Positions 25,695 to 34,013 of a stretch of 64,000 nt of DNA are shown in pieces. Made by a program: the position numbers and the translations under genes. The notes under the pieces were generated by a model. That model ran no database searches, was not told where the DNA came from, and saw only the letters and a program-made list of their open reading frames with translations. Each line of letters opens with the position of its first letter. The first letter of the stretch is position 1. Source of the stretch: an uncultured Brachyspira sp. (GTDB lineage Bacteria > Spirochaetota > Brachyspiria > Brachyspirales > Brachyspiraceae); contig NZ_CAJTQJ010000005.1 in assembly GCF_910578695.1 (NCBI RefSeq), forward strand, positions 1 through 64,000, read 5' to 3'.

Positions 25695-26672
25695 ATGAAA
25701 AATATAAATAAAGTAAATAAAATAAATGAAATCTTAGAAGAATGCAGAAAAATAGCAGGTAAAAAATTAAGTAAAGAGAAAATAGAAAAAATAGAGAATA
25801 CTGATAATTTTATAATAGCTATGAAAAAAGAAGAAAATAACAGCTTTGAAATTTTTTATAATATGCTTGAAGAAACATATTCAAAACAGTTATTTAGAAA
25901 AATAGTAAGATATAGATATTTGCTTTCATTTAATAGAGATGCCTATACTAATATTAAAGAAAAAATAAAATTGAGTATAAAGTATGGTTCTATTAATATA
26001 TTTTCTTGGGGTATAAAGAGAGTTTTATTTATTTTGCAGAAGTATAAATATCCTAAAGAAATAGAAAATTTTTTACTTTTTTATATATTCTCACTTGAGC
26101 AGTATAATATAAAAAATATTTTTGAGGCATCAGATGACAGCATTATATTTGATGTCGGAGCTTGGAAAGGTGATACAACTTATTTCTTTTCTAAAAAATG
26201 CAATGATAATGCCAAGATTTATGCTTTTGAACCTGATAATAATGCCTATAAAACATTAAAATTAATGAAAGATAAATATAAATTAAATAATGTAATATTA
26301 AATAATATTTTATTTTCTAATAAAAAAGAAATTATTGATTTTGTATCTATGACTCCTAATACTCCTATAGTTAAGATGGAGGCAGTTACTATAGATGAAT
26401 TTGCTGAAATTAATAATATAGAAAGAATAGATTATTTAAAAATGGATGTTGAAGGAGCAGAAATGCATATATTAGAGGGTGCTTCAAAAACAATAAAAAA
26501 ATTCAAGCCTTCTCTTGCCGTTGCTATATATCATGGCGGAGAGCTTTTTATGGAAGATTTTTATAAAGTTCCAATTTTCATTAAAGAAATAACAGAAAAT
26601 TATAATTATTATATAAGGACTTTCTCGCCTTGGGGAGGGGAGACAGTGCTTTTTTGTATACCTAAAAAATAA
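25695..26672 (+). CDS. FkbM-family SAM-dependent methyltransferase
   Basis: 325 aa. The methyltransferase part begins near residue 150 with IIFDVGAWKGDTTYFFSKKC (SAM-binding glycine motif), KIYAFEPDNNA (acidic residue for the ribose), and the FkbM hallmarks RIDYLKMDVEGAEMHILEGA. The first ~150 residues are helical and specific to this protein. FkbM enzymes usually O-methylate sugars or polyketides, so surface glycan modification is possible. It sits between hisA and bactofilin in the same direction but with >70-bp gaps. Confidence 0.85.
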   Translation: MKNINKVNKINEILEECRKIAGKKLSKEKIEKIENTDNFIIAMKKEENNSFEIFYNMLEETYSKQLFRKIVRYRYLLSFNRDAYTNIKEKIKLSIKYGSINIFSWGIKRVLFILQKYKYPKEIENFLLFYIFSLEQYNIKNIFEASDDSIIFDVGAWKGDTTYFFSKKCNDNAKIYAFEPDNNAYKTLKLMKDKYKLNNVILNNILFSNKKEIIDFVSMTPNTPIVKMEAVTIDEFAEINNIERIDYLKMDVEGAEMHILEGASKTIKKFKPSLAVAIYHGGELFMEDFYKVPIFIKEITENYNYYIRTFSPWGGETVLFCIPKK

Positions 26673-26745
26673 AATTATGTTATAATTAAATAATATTGAC
26701 TTTTTCTAACTATCTTATAAAATCAAACTTTAGGAGTTAAAATTT

Positions 26746-27210
26746 ATGGCGAGAAAAGACATAGTAAATAGTGTTATAGGCGACGGTTCTTCTTTCAAGG
26801 GTACTTTTATTGTGAAGGGTTCTTTTCAAATAGACGGAAAATTTGAAGGGGAATTAAAGATAGACGGACATTTAATTATAGGACCTAACGGCAAGGTAAA
26901 AACTAGTACAATTATAACAGAAAGCATTACAATAGCAGGTACTTTAATTGGAAATATTGATGCAAGGAAAGAAGTTATACTTATAGAAACAGGCAGGGTT
27001 TTAGGAAATATAGAAGCCCCTAAAATAGATGTAGGAGAAGGTGCTGTTATACAGGGAGAGATGACTATTACAGGCGGACAGAAAAAAGATATTACAAAAG
27101 TAGTTCAGGAGTCATTTACAGGTATCAAAACAATAGAAGAAGATAATAATACTTTTAATAATGATAATACTCTAAATACAGGCAGCAGTTCAAATAATAT
27201 ATTTAATTAA
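26746..27210 (+). CDS. Bactofilin
   Basis: 154 aa. The bactofilin core runs from SVIGDGSSFKGTFIVKGSFQ through DGKFEGELKIDGHLIIGPNG, TESITIAGTLIGNIDARKEV and LGNIEAPKIDVGEGAVIQGE. It is a right-handed beta-helix of ~17-residue rungs that polymerises without nucleotide. A disordered Asn/Ser-rich tail follows. In spirochaetes and other bacteria these filaments organise cell-wall or envelope machinery. map follows 14 bp downstream, so the two are likely co-transcribed. Confidence 0.93.
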   Translation: MARKDIVNSVIGDGSSFKGTFIVKGSFQIDGKFEGELKIDGHLIIGPNGKVKTSTIITESITIAGTLIGNIDARKEVILIETGRVLGNIEAPKIDVGEGAVIQGEMTITGGQKKDITKVVQESFTGIKTIEEDNNTFNNDNTLNTGSSSNNIFN

Positions 27211-27224
27211 GGTGAGTATATAAA

Positions 27225-28019
27225 ATGGCTATAAAAATAAAAACTCAGGCTGAAATTAATTTAATGCGTGAAAGCGGACATATATTAGCTAATGTATTTA
27301 AAGAGGTAGGTAAGATAGTTCATCCGGGTATTTCAACAAAGGAAATAGATAAATTTGTATATGACTATATAAGAAAGCATAATGCCAAGCCTTCATTTAA
27401 AGGTTATGGAAATCCTCCTTTTCCAGCTTCAGTATGTGCTTCTATTAATAATGAAGTAATACACGGCATACCTAGTAAAAAAAGAATTTTAAAAGACGGC
27501 GATATTATAGGGCTTGATATAGGAGTATATTATAAAGGATATCATTCGGATAGGGCTTTCACTTATAAAGTAGGAAATGTATCAGAAGAGGCATCTAGGT
27601 TAGTAGAAACTACAATGGAATCATTCTTTAATGGAGTAAAAAAAATAAGAAACGGCGTTCATTTGGGAGATATTTCTTATGCTGTGCAGAAAACTGCTGA
27701 AGATGCGGGCTATTCTCTTGTAAGGGAATTTCAAGGTCATGGTATAGGTGCTAATTTGCATGAAGAGCCTGCTGTTCCTAATAGAGGAAGACAGGGAACA
27801 GGTCCTATACTCAAAACTAATATGGTTATAGCAATAGAGCCTATGGTTAATATGGGTCATCATTCTATTTTGATAGAAGATGATGATTGGACTATTATAA
27901 CAAGAGACGGCTCATTATCTGCCCATTATGAACATACTGTTGCTGTTACAGAAAACGGTGCAGAAATACTGACTGCTTTAGAAGATGATGAGATAGTAAA
28001 TAAATATCTTAAAAGTTAG
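27225..28019 (+). CDS. map: Methionine aminopeptidase, type I
   Basis: 264 aa. It removes the initiator Met from nascent proteins. The five metal ligands are visible: GLDIGV (Asp), HSDRAFTY (Asp), QGHGIG (His), AIEPMV (Glu) and YEHTVAV (Glu). The substrate-side His is in NNEVIHGIPS. The start has a GGTGAG ribosome binding site. It is an essential gene and probably the second gene of the bactofilin operon. Confidence 0.96.
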   Translation: MAIKIKTQAEINLMRESGHILANVFKEVGKIVHPGISTKEIDKFVYDYIRKHNAKPSFKGYGNPPFPASVCASINNEVIHGIPSKKRILKDGDIIGLDIGVYYKGYHSDRAFTYKVGNVSEEASRLVETTMESFFNGVKKIRNGVHLGDISYAVQKTAEDAGYSLVREFQGHGIGANLHEEPAVPNRGRQGTGPILKTNMVIAIEPMVNMGHHSILIEDDDWTIITRDGSLSAHYEHTVAVTENGAEILTALEDDEIVNKYLKS

Positions 28020-28114
28020 ATTTTTTTATGTTTTTGTCATATAAAAATAATTTAATGTAAAAATTTATTATACCGATATATTAAGCAGTAAAAAACTTTA
28101 TTTTGATGCAGATT

Positions 28115-28921
28115 ATGAAACATATTTTTTTAACATTTAATATATTAGTATTGGCTTCTTTATCAATATATGCACAAAATCTTAATACCATAACAGATGA
28201 TATATCAGCAGTTACCAATGAGTACGGTGCATTATTCAATAGTAAATTAGAACCTGCTTGGGTATATATAGGCGAGGCTAAAAGAGCTATATATAAAGGC
28301 GATATTTCTTATGCACTTTATATAATGAATAAAACTCTGATGTATTATCCTGATAATGCTGATGCTCATTATTTTTTAGGTTTAATATATGAAAAAGAAG
28401 GCGGAGATCCTGCTGAACAGGGAGGAGCAGCCTCTTATCGCTTGGCTATAGAAGAATATAGAAAAGTTATAAACTTCTCTTCTAATCTTACAATACCTGC
28501 TTATAAATTAGATTCTTATTTCAGACTTTTATATATATATGAAAAATTAATAGATGAAAATAATTATGCCAATATAGAAAAAGAAATTATAGATATGGCT
28601 GAGAATACATATAAGAATTATGATAAAGGAAGAATATATTTCAGATTGGCAGAACATTATGGAAACAGAAATAGAGGAACTGCTGCTATAGATTATTATA
28701 GACAGGCTTATATGAATGGATATAGACAAAAATTATCTCTTTTTAGAATGTCTTTAATTTATAGAAGAATGCGTAATTATGTTCAGGAAAAAGAAACTTT
28801 AATACTTGCAAATAAATATGAGTTCTCTAATGTAGAGCCTAGCAATTTTGATGTTCAAAAAGCTATTGTTCAAAGGTTAGAGGCATTAAGAAATGTAAGG
28901 ATACCTAGAAAACTAAATTAA
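28115..28921 (+). CDS. Secreted TPR-repeat protein
   Basis: About 268 aa. I prefer ATG 28115 because it begins the signal peptide (MKHIFLTFNILVLASLSIYA, cleavage before Q); ATG 28106 and TTG 28103 are in-frame alternatives. TPR-like helices include AWVYIGEAKRAIYKGDISYA, ADAHYFLGLIYEKEGG, and GRIYFRLAEHYGNRNRGTAA with IDYYRQAYMNGY. It is probably periplasmic and serves as a protein-binding scaffold; the partner is unknown. It is not obviously in an operon with map. Confidence 0.8.
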   Translation: MKHIFLTFNILVLASLSIYAQNLNTITDDISAVTNEYGALFNSKLEPAWVYIGEAKRAIYKGDISYALYIMNKTLMYYPDNADAHYFLGLIYEKEGGDPAEQGGAASYRLAIEEYRKVINFSSNLTIPAYKLDSYFRLLYIYEKLIDENNYANIEKEIIDMAENTYKNYDKGRIYFRLAEHYGNRNRGTAAIDYYRQAYMNGYRQKLSLFRMSLIYRRMRNYVQEKETLILANKYEFSNVEPSNFDVQKAIVQRLEALRNVRIPRKLN

Positions 28922-28988
28922 ACTATTATAAAATAATTAGTATTTTTTATTATAATAATATTATGTTTTTTAGCTTAAAATAAGTATG

Positions 28989-29017
28989 TTGACATTTTTT
29001 ATTATTTATATAATAAT
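28989..29017 (+). promoter_or_regulatory. Candidate promoter of the repeat-bearing outer-membrane protein
   Basis: TTGACA (28989-28994) is followed after 17 bp by AATAAT (29012-29017), with an overlapping TATAAT at 29009. The start codon at 29036 is only ~12-20 bp past the expected transcription start. Confidence 0.55.
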
Positions 29018-29035
29018 TATTATTGGGGCTTTCCT

Positions 29036-30040
29036 ATGCATAAAGCACACAGCACAGCACAGCACAGCACAGCACAGCACAGCACAGCACAGCACAGCAC
29101 AGCACAAATAATTAATTATTTTTTTATATCCGTCAAACTTTATATAAGTAAAATTTATTCTATAATATTTATTTTACTGTCTATATCTATTGCAAATTTA
29201 TACTCTCAGGAAAATGATTACAGTTTTAAAAACCCATTTCGTATATATGAAGTTGATAAATATTATATGGGCTGGCAGGACCCTAGGGCATTTATAGGAA
29301 GAATATTATTTGCAAAAAATTTTGACGCCTATAAAAATTTATCTCTTATTGCTCCAAATGTAAATTGGGATTTTAAATCTGTATCGGTTTATATTGAAGG
29401 GCGTTTGGCAAGTGAAATAATGTTTTATAGAAATAAATATTTTTCTGTAGGTATGGGCGGAGCTATGGAGATTTCCATACTTGGAAGAAACAGCGGATTA
29501 TTTGATGTTTATGATTTTTCGGGGCAGTTTATGGTATTTGCTGATCTTTGGCTTCAAAATCTTGCAGGAATAGATATGAAAATAAGATTTATACCTATTT
29601 ATCATCAGTCTACTCATTTGGTTGATGGTTTTAAAGGAGATACTAAGATTAAAAGCGGAAGCAGTTATGAATTTGCTTCTATATCTGTTTATTATTTCAT
29701 AAAAAAATTCAGTGTTTATTTGGGCTCTGAAATTTCTTATAATGCTGTTGGAAACAGCCCGCAGTTATTTAGAATACATGCAGGATTAGATTATAGATTT
29801 GCTTTATACAAAGATGAAATTAGTTTAATAACAGGAATAAATATTGCTGCTCTTTTGGATAAAAAAGACAAGTTAGGATTAATAAAAGATACTTGGCATT
29901 CTGCAGTTAATTTCGGTATTGGAATAGAGTTTTACAGATATGCAGTGTCTTTAAAAGTTGGTTATGGAAAGCCTAGAGGTGCTTCAAGTTATTTCGGATA
30001 TGAAACTAAAGTAGGGCTTGAAATAAGTTTAATATTTTAA
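29036..30040 (+). CDS. Predicted outer-membrane protein (DUF1207-like), phase-variable by AGCAC repeat
   Basis: 334 aa. After the ATG the repeat encodes STAQH units; then comes a hydrophobic export segment (YSIIFILLSISIANLYSQ). The mature part alternates polar and hydrophobic residues as in a beta-barrel and ends LEISLIF with terminal Phe, typical of outer-membrane proteins. YYMGWQDPRAFIG near the start and IPIYHQSTHLVDGF resemble DUF1207 proteins. No other ATG lies between the repeat and the export signal, so translation must cross the repeat. This leaves an unusually long region ahead of the signal peptide. Expression should switch on and off with repeat number. Confidence 0.8.
   Translation: MHKAHSTAQHSTAQHSTAQHSTAQIINYFFISVKLYISKIYSIIFILLSISIANLYSQENDYSFKNPFRIYEVDKYYMGWQDPRAFIGRILFAKNFDAYKNLSLIAPNVNWDFKSVSVYIEGRLASEIMFYRNKYFSVGMGGAMEISILGRNSGLFDVYDFSGQFMVFADLWLQNLAGIDMKIRFIPIYHQSTHLVDGFKGDTKIKSGSSYEFASISVYYFIKKFSVYLGSEISYNAVGNSPQLFRIHAGLDYRFALYKDEISLITGINIAALLDKKDKLGLIKDTWHSAVNFGIGIEFYRYAVSLKVGYGKPRGASSYFGYETKVGLEISLIF
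29051..29105. repeat. Pentanucleotide tandem repeat (AGCAC)11
   Basis: Eleven perfect AGCAC copies, with one more imperfect copy at 29044-29048, begin five codons after the ATG of the outer-membrane protein gene. Five is not a multiple of three, so unit gain or loss shifts the reading frame. In this sequence the frame is open (ON). Confidence 0.97.
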
Positions 30041-30125
30041 ATATAAAAAATGCTTTATGAAATAAAAATTATATGTTAATAATTTTTTTCAGTTTTTTTA
30101 GATATAGATAATCAATAAAGCAATA

Positions 30126-30545
30126 TTACTTCCTTATTAAACTGCCCGATATAGTATAATTATCATTAGCTATATTAAGCTCCATTATTTTATCATTAAA
30201 TGTAAAAGTATATTTGTCTAATTCTCCAATTAAATCAGCTTCAGCAGTATAATTATTATCTGCAGTTTTGAATATGTTTCCTTTCGAGAATTTAATTTCT
30301 ATAGCTTCTCCGTCAATATTAATTACTCCTTCTATAGAACCGTCATTATTAACAGTAAAGTCAGCTTTCCCATTTTCTATAATAATTCCTTTCGCATTTT
30401 TCTCTATTGAACTTGAAAAATATTTTCCAGCATATTTTTTGTCTATTCCTTCCCCTGTTTTAGTAAAATCATTTAAACATGATACAGCAAATACAAAAGA
30501 TATCATCATCAAAATAGTAAATATTGTTTTTATAAAAGTTTTCAT
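30126..30545 (-). CDS. Small lipoprotein, unknown function
   Basis: 139 aa with a signal (MKTFIKTIFTILMMISFVFA then VSC) consistent with lipidation at the Cys. The mature domain (YAGKYFSSSIEKNAKGIIIE, GKADFTVNNDGSIEGVINID) is a beta-meander of the kind seen in many secreted spirochaetal lipoproteins. It is convergent with the outer-membrane protein gene and stands alone. Confidence 0.8.
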   Translation of the reverse strand: MKTFIKTIFTILMMISFVFAVSCLNDFTKTGEGIDKKYAGKYFSSSIEKNAKGIIIENGKADFTVNNDGSIEGVINIDGEAIEIKFSKGNIFKTADNNYTAEADLIGELDKYTFTFNDKIMELNIANDNYTISGSLIRK

Positions 30546-30805
30546 TTTTTTATCCTATTATTTTTAATTTAATATTTATAATATATAACTGACAAAAAAT
30601 ATATTAGTGAATAGTTTTTATAATAAATATTTAAATTTTTTATATAAAAAATAATTAGTTTTATATAATAATGATTTTTTCGTTTAATACTAAAAAAGAA
30701 TATTGGTAAATTACTTTATAAAGTTATATGTTATAATTGATAAAATTAATAATATATGTTAATATATGATTGTTTCTTAATATATTAATATTATTGGAGT
30801 TTATT

Positions 30806-31783
30806 ATGAGATTCTTAATATATGCATTTTTACTTTTATCTATTTTATCATGCGGTAATAAAAGTGATTCTGATATAAATAAAGACAGACAAAATGATGA
30901 AAAATCTATAGAAAGCAGTAATATAGTTCAGGATTTATCTTTAGAAGATGCTTTAGCAAAATATGATGGAAGTCCTTCTATAGATATAATAAAAAATTTA
31001 ATTTCTTCAGGCAATGTGAATAATACTTTAACAGAAACTACAAATATAGTAAATAAAGAAGATACAGAATATGATCTTAGTATAACTTTCGATGAGGGAA
31101 CTACAGCTTTAATGATAGCTTCTTATTACGGATATGCCGATTTAGTAAATGCACTCATACAAAATAATGCTGATGTCAATATAAAAAACAAAAGAAATTA
31201 CACAGCTCTTTTATATGCTGTAGATATATGGACTAGACAAGGTATAGGAATATATGACAGTAATTTTAATACTGTTGAACTTTTGGTTAATGCTAAAGCA
31301 GATGTTAATGCTGTTAATAATTATGGCTGGAGTCCTTTATTTTTTGCTGCCGATAATTCTAATTCTGATGTAGTGGCATTTTTAGCTGATAATGGTGCTG
31401 ATATTAATTTAGTAGATTCTAAAGGTATTACTCCGCTTTTAATTGCTAATGATGTGGAAAGTATAAAAGTATTAGCTAAAACTTCTAATATTAATAAAGC
31501 AAATTTTGCAGGTGTAACTCCTTTGATATCTTTTTCAGGCAGAGGTATATCAACAGATGCTATTAATATATTGCTTGAAAATGGTGCTGATGTGAATATG
31601 ATTGATAAGGACGGAGAAACAGCTCTTTCTTATGCTATAGAAAACGGCAATTTTGAAACAGCATTAATACTTCTTAATAATAATGCTAATCCTAATCTTG
31701 CTAATAAAAAAGCTAAAGAACTTGCAGAAATTGCAAGAGAGTTAGGAGATGAAGAGGCAGCTGCTATATTAGATAAATATTAA
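30806..31783 (+). CDS. Ankyrin-repeat lipoprotein
   Basis: About 325 aa from ATG 30806, chosen because it follows TTGGAG and starts a lipoprotein signal (MRFLIYAFLLLSILSCGNKS). An in-frame ATG 36 bp upstream is less likely. At least five ankyrin repeats are visible, e.g. GTTALMIASYYGYADLVNAL then IQNNADVNIKNKRNYTALLY, and later GWSPLFFAADNSNSDVVAFL and GETALSYAIENGNFETALIL. It is an envelope protein that binds other proteins. Ankyrin proteins are numerous in Brachyspira, and this partner is unknown. Confidence 0.88.
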   Translation: MRFLIYAFLLLSILSCGNKSDSDINKDRQNDEKSIESSNIVQDLSLEDALAKYDGSPSIDIIKNLISSGNVNNTLTETTNIVNKEDTEYDLSITFDEGTTALMIASYYGYADLVNALIQNNADVNIKNKRNYTALLYAVDIWTRQGIGIYDSNFNTVELLVNAKADVNAVNNYGWSPLFFAADNSNSDVVAFLADNGADINLVDSKGITPLLIANDVESIKVLAKTSNINKANFAGVTPLISFSGRGISTDAINILLENGADVNMIDKDGETALSYAIENGNFETALILLNNNANPNLANKKAKELAEIARELGDEEAAAILDKY

Positions 31784-31870
31784 TATATGTTACTGTGAAT
31801 TATTTTGACAAAATTGATATATTCTGATATATTAGTTATGCTAGAAAATATATTACTTGGAGTTTTTATA

Positions 31871-32206
31871 ATGTTTGATAATAATGTTCATTATATAAGA
31901 AAAGAACTTGAGTCTATTTATAAGATTATAGTAGAAAATTTAGGCAAGGAATTATTAAATGCTGAGATTAAACGCTTAGAATATGAGCCTAAAATGGATA
32001 GAATCAATATAAATAATTTTATATTCATAAGACTTAGTTTTGAAAATGAATATGATCATAAAGAATTATACTATGATATTTATATTGAAGATGAAGACGG
32101 AAATAATGTTGAGAGAGCTTTAATTAGTGTTGAAAAGCCTTTCACTAAAGTTGTTGATAAAGTAGATTATTTAGTTAAGTTAAATTATCAGGCTGATAAT
32201 GATTAA
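31871..32206 (+). CDS. Hypothetical cytoplasmic protein
   Basis: 111 aa from ATG 31871 behind TTGGAG; the longer frame from 31805 has no ribosome binding site. The product starts MFDNNVHYIRKELESIYKII, is acidic, alpha plus beta, and has no signal or membrane segment. I recognise no family. It sits 87 bp after the ankyrin lipoprotein and before a terminator, so the two may be co-transcribed. Confidence 0.65.
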   Translation: MFDNNVHYIRKELESIYKIIVENLGKELLNAEIKRLEYEPKMDRININNFIFIRLSFENEYDHKELYYDIYIEDEDGNNVERALISVEKPFTKVVDKVDYLVKLNYQADND

Positions 32207-32227
32207 AAATAATTTTTATTTGAAATA

Positions 32228-32265
32228 AAATGGGACTTAAAATTTTTAATCCCATTTATTTTTTG
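32228..32265 (+). terminator. Rho-independent terminator
   Basis: AAATGGGA (32228-32235) and TCCCATTT (32250-32257) form an 8-bp stem followed by ATTTTTTG. It closes the ankyrin lipoprotein/hypothetical unit. Confidence 0.85.
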
Positions 32266-32454
32266 TATATTCATTTATATTAAACATATCTTTAAGTACT
32301 TCTTTTGATTATTATATATTTTTGCTGAATTTAGATTGACGCATCAAAATATATAAAGCATATTTATACAATTTTATATTCTATTAATTTTAGAACTTAC
32401 TCATATAATTATTTTTTATATAAATTATATATTAATTTAATTAATAATATTTTT

Positions 32455-32483
32455 TTGACAAATTTTAATATTAATTTTATAAT
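32455..32483 (+). promoter_or_regulatory. Consensus promoter of the TrkA/KtrA gene
   Basis: TTGACA (32455-32460) and TATAAT (32478-32483) are both perfect, with a 17-bp spacer. The start codon at 32519 follows TAGGAG. Confidence 0.8.
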
Positions 32484-32518
32484 GTATAAATGAAACTAAT
32501 CAAAGTAGGAGTATTTAT

Positions 32519-33205
32519 ATGCTTCAGTATGCTGTTATAGGGGTAGGAACTTTAGGCAAGGCATTAATTAATAGACTTATGACAAAACCTTCAATAGAAG
32601 TGTTTGCTATAGATAATGATATAAATGAGATAGAGGCTATAAAAAATAATGTTACTCAGGCTATGCGTTTAGACTCTACTCAAAAAGAAGCATTAGAAGC
32701 TATTGAAATTAATAAATTTGATGCTGTTATACTCACAATCGGTGAAGATATGATGACAAGTATATTGACTGCATTACTTTTGAAAGAGCTTAATGTAAAA
32801 AATATTATAGCAAGATATTCAAATGAAAAACATAAAGCTATACTTAGTATGATAGGAGTAACGCATTTGGTAAGCCCTGAAGAATCTATGGGCATACATA
32901 TAGCAGAACAGCTTGAGGTTGGAGATACTGTATTGCTTTATGATTTAACCGAATATCATTCTATAGTGGAATTTCCTGTTCACGGAGGACTTGCAGGAAA
33001 GAATTTTAAAGAACTTGATTTGAGAAAAAAATATAAAATTAATGTTGTGGCAATAAAAAAAGAAACGGTAGGAATATTAGGGGAGAAAAAAATAGTAGTT
33101 GATTGTACTCCTGATCCTGATGAGCCTATGGTTGAAGGCGATATACTTATTATTGCAGGACATGATAAGGATATAGAAAAAATGAATAAAAAAATGGCTG
33201 AATAA
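32519..33205 (+). CDS. Potassium-uptake regulatory subunit (TrkA/KtrA, RCK protein)
   Basis: 228 aa. The N-terminal RCK domain has the dinucleotide fold YAVIGVGTLGKALINRL with acidic residue in FAIDND, and DAVILTIGEDMMTS. The C-terminal RCK_C domain (LLYDLTEYHSIVEFPVHGGL...VEGDILIIAGHDKDIEKMNK) is complete. It gates a TrkH/KtrB channel in response to nucleotide. No channel gene lies beside it. The next gene starts 2 bp downstream, so it is an operon with the DUF2905 protein. Confidence 0.92.
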   Translation: MLQYAVIGVGTLGKALINRLMTKPSIEVFAIDNDINEIEAIKNNVTQAMRLDSTQKEALEAIEINKFDAVILTIGEDMMTSILTALLLKELNVKNIIARYSNEKHKAILSMIGVTHLVSPEESMGIHIAEQLEVGDTVLLYDLTEYHSIVEFPVHGGLAGKNFKELDLRKKYKINVVAIKKETVGILGEKKIVVDCTPDPDEPMVEGDILIIAGHDKDIEKMNKKMAE

Positions 33206-33207
33206 CT

Positions 33208-33414
33208 ATGAATACTTATCTTGCAAAAATCTTTATAATTATTGGCATAATATCAATAGTTGTTGGAATACTTCTTTTATTTAATATAAAAATTCCTTTT
33301 GGAAAACTTCCGGGAGATATAATTATAAAAAAGGATAATTTTACTTTTGCATTTCCTTTAGTTACTTGTATTATACTTTCTTTTATTATTTATATTATTT
33401 CTAAACTTAGGTAG
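33208..33414 (+). CDS. DUF2905 small membrane protein
   Basis: 68 aa, two membrane segments (IFIIIGIISIVVGILLLF and FPLVTCIILSFIIYIISKL) joined by the family hallmark IPFGKLPGDIIIKKDNFTF. The function is unknown. It is coupled to the potassium regulator gene (2-bp gap). Confidence 0.88.
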   Translation: MNTYLAKIFIIIGIISIVVGILLLFNIKIPFGKLPGDIIIKKDNFTFAFPLVTCIILSFIIYIISKLR

Positions 33415-33570
33415 TATTATTACTTTTTTATTTGCTTAAATGCTTAATTTTTAATAGAAAGCGTATATATGTTTGATGAAGTTTAAAAAATACTTATGTC
33501 TTATTATTTATAATTTTTTATTATTATGTTATAATGTATTAATAAGTATTAATTTTGGAAGGTATTATTT

Positions 33571-33999
33571 ATGAGAGCAAAAGAGATATGGAATAATATT
33601 TCTTTAGATATTACTTTAGAAAAATTAAAATCTATTATTGATAAATCTAAAGACATATTAAATTTATCTTCATCAGTACATCTTGCAAAGTTTTTAGAAA
33701 AAATTCAATTGATGTTAGATATGATACAGGATTATATTAATGGTAATTATAAAAATATACCTTGGAAAACCATTGCATCTATAGCAGGAGCTTTATTATA
33801 TATAATAATGCCTATAGATGCTATACCTGATATTATACCTTTAGCAGGGTTATTGGACGATGCATTTATTATAGGCTTATGTTTGAAATATTTTTCTGAA
33901 GATTTAAATCAATATAGAGAATGGAAGTATGGAAAGACTAAAGATACAGAACATAAAAATATTGATAATATTAAGAATATAGATTATGAAGATAAATAG
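33571..33999 (+). CDS. YkvA-like DUF1232 membrane protein
   Basis: 142 aa. The DUF1232 motif is IAGALLYIIMPIDAIPDIIP with LAGLLDDAFIIGLCLKYFSE, two membrane-associated helices. The N-terminal ~70 residues are helical and soluble. The role is unknown. recG starts 14 bp after its stop, so the two are likely co-transcribed. Confidence 0.88.
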   Translation: MRAKEIWNNISLDITLEKLKSIIDKSKDILNLSSSVHLAKFLEKIQLMLDMIQDYINGNYKNIPWKTIASIAGALLYIIMPIDAIPDIIPLAGLLDDAFIIGLCLKYFSEDLNQYREWKYGKTKDTEHKNIDNIKNIDYEDK

Positions 34000-34013
34000 G
34001 AAATAAAGTTTTG

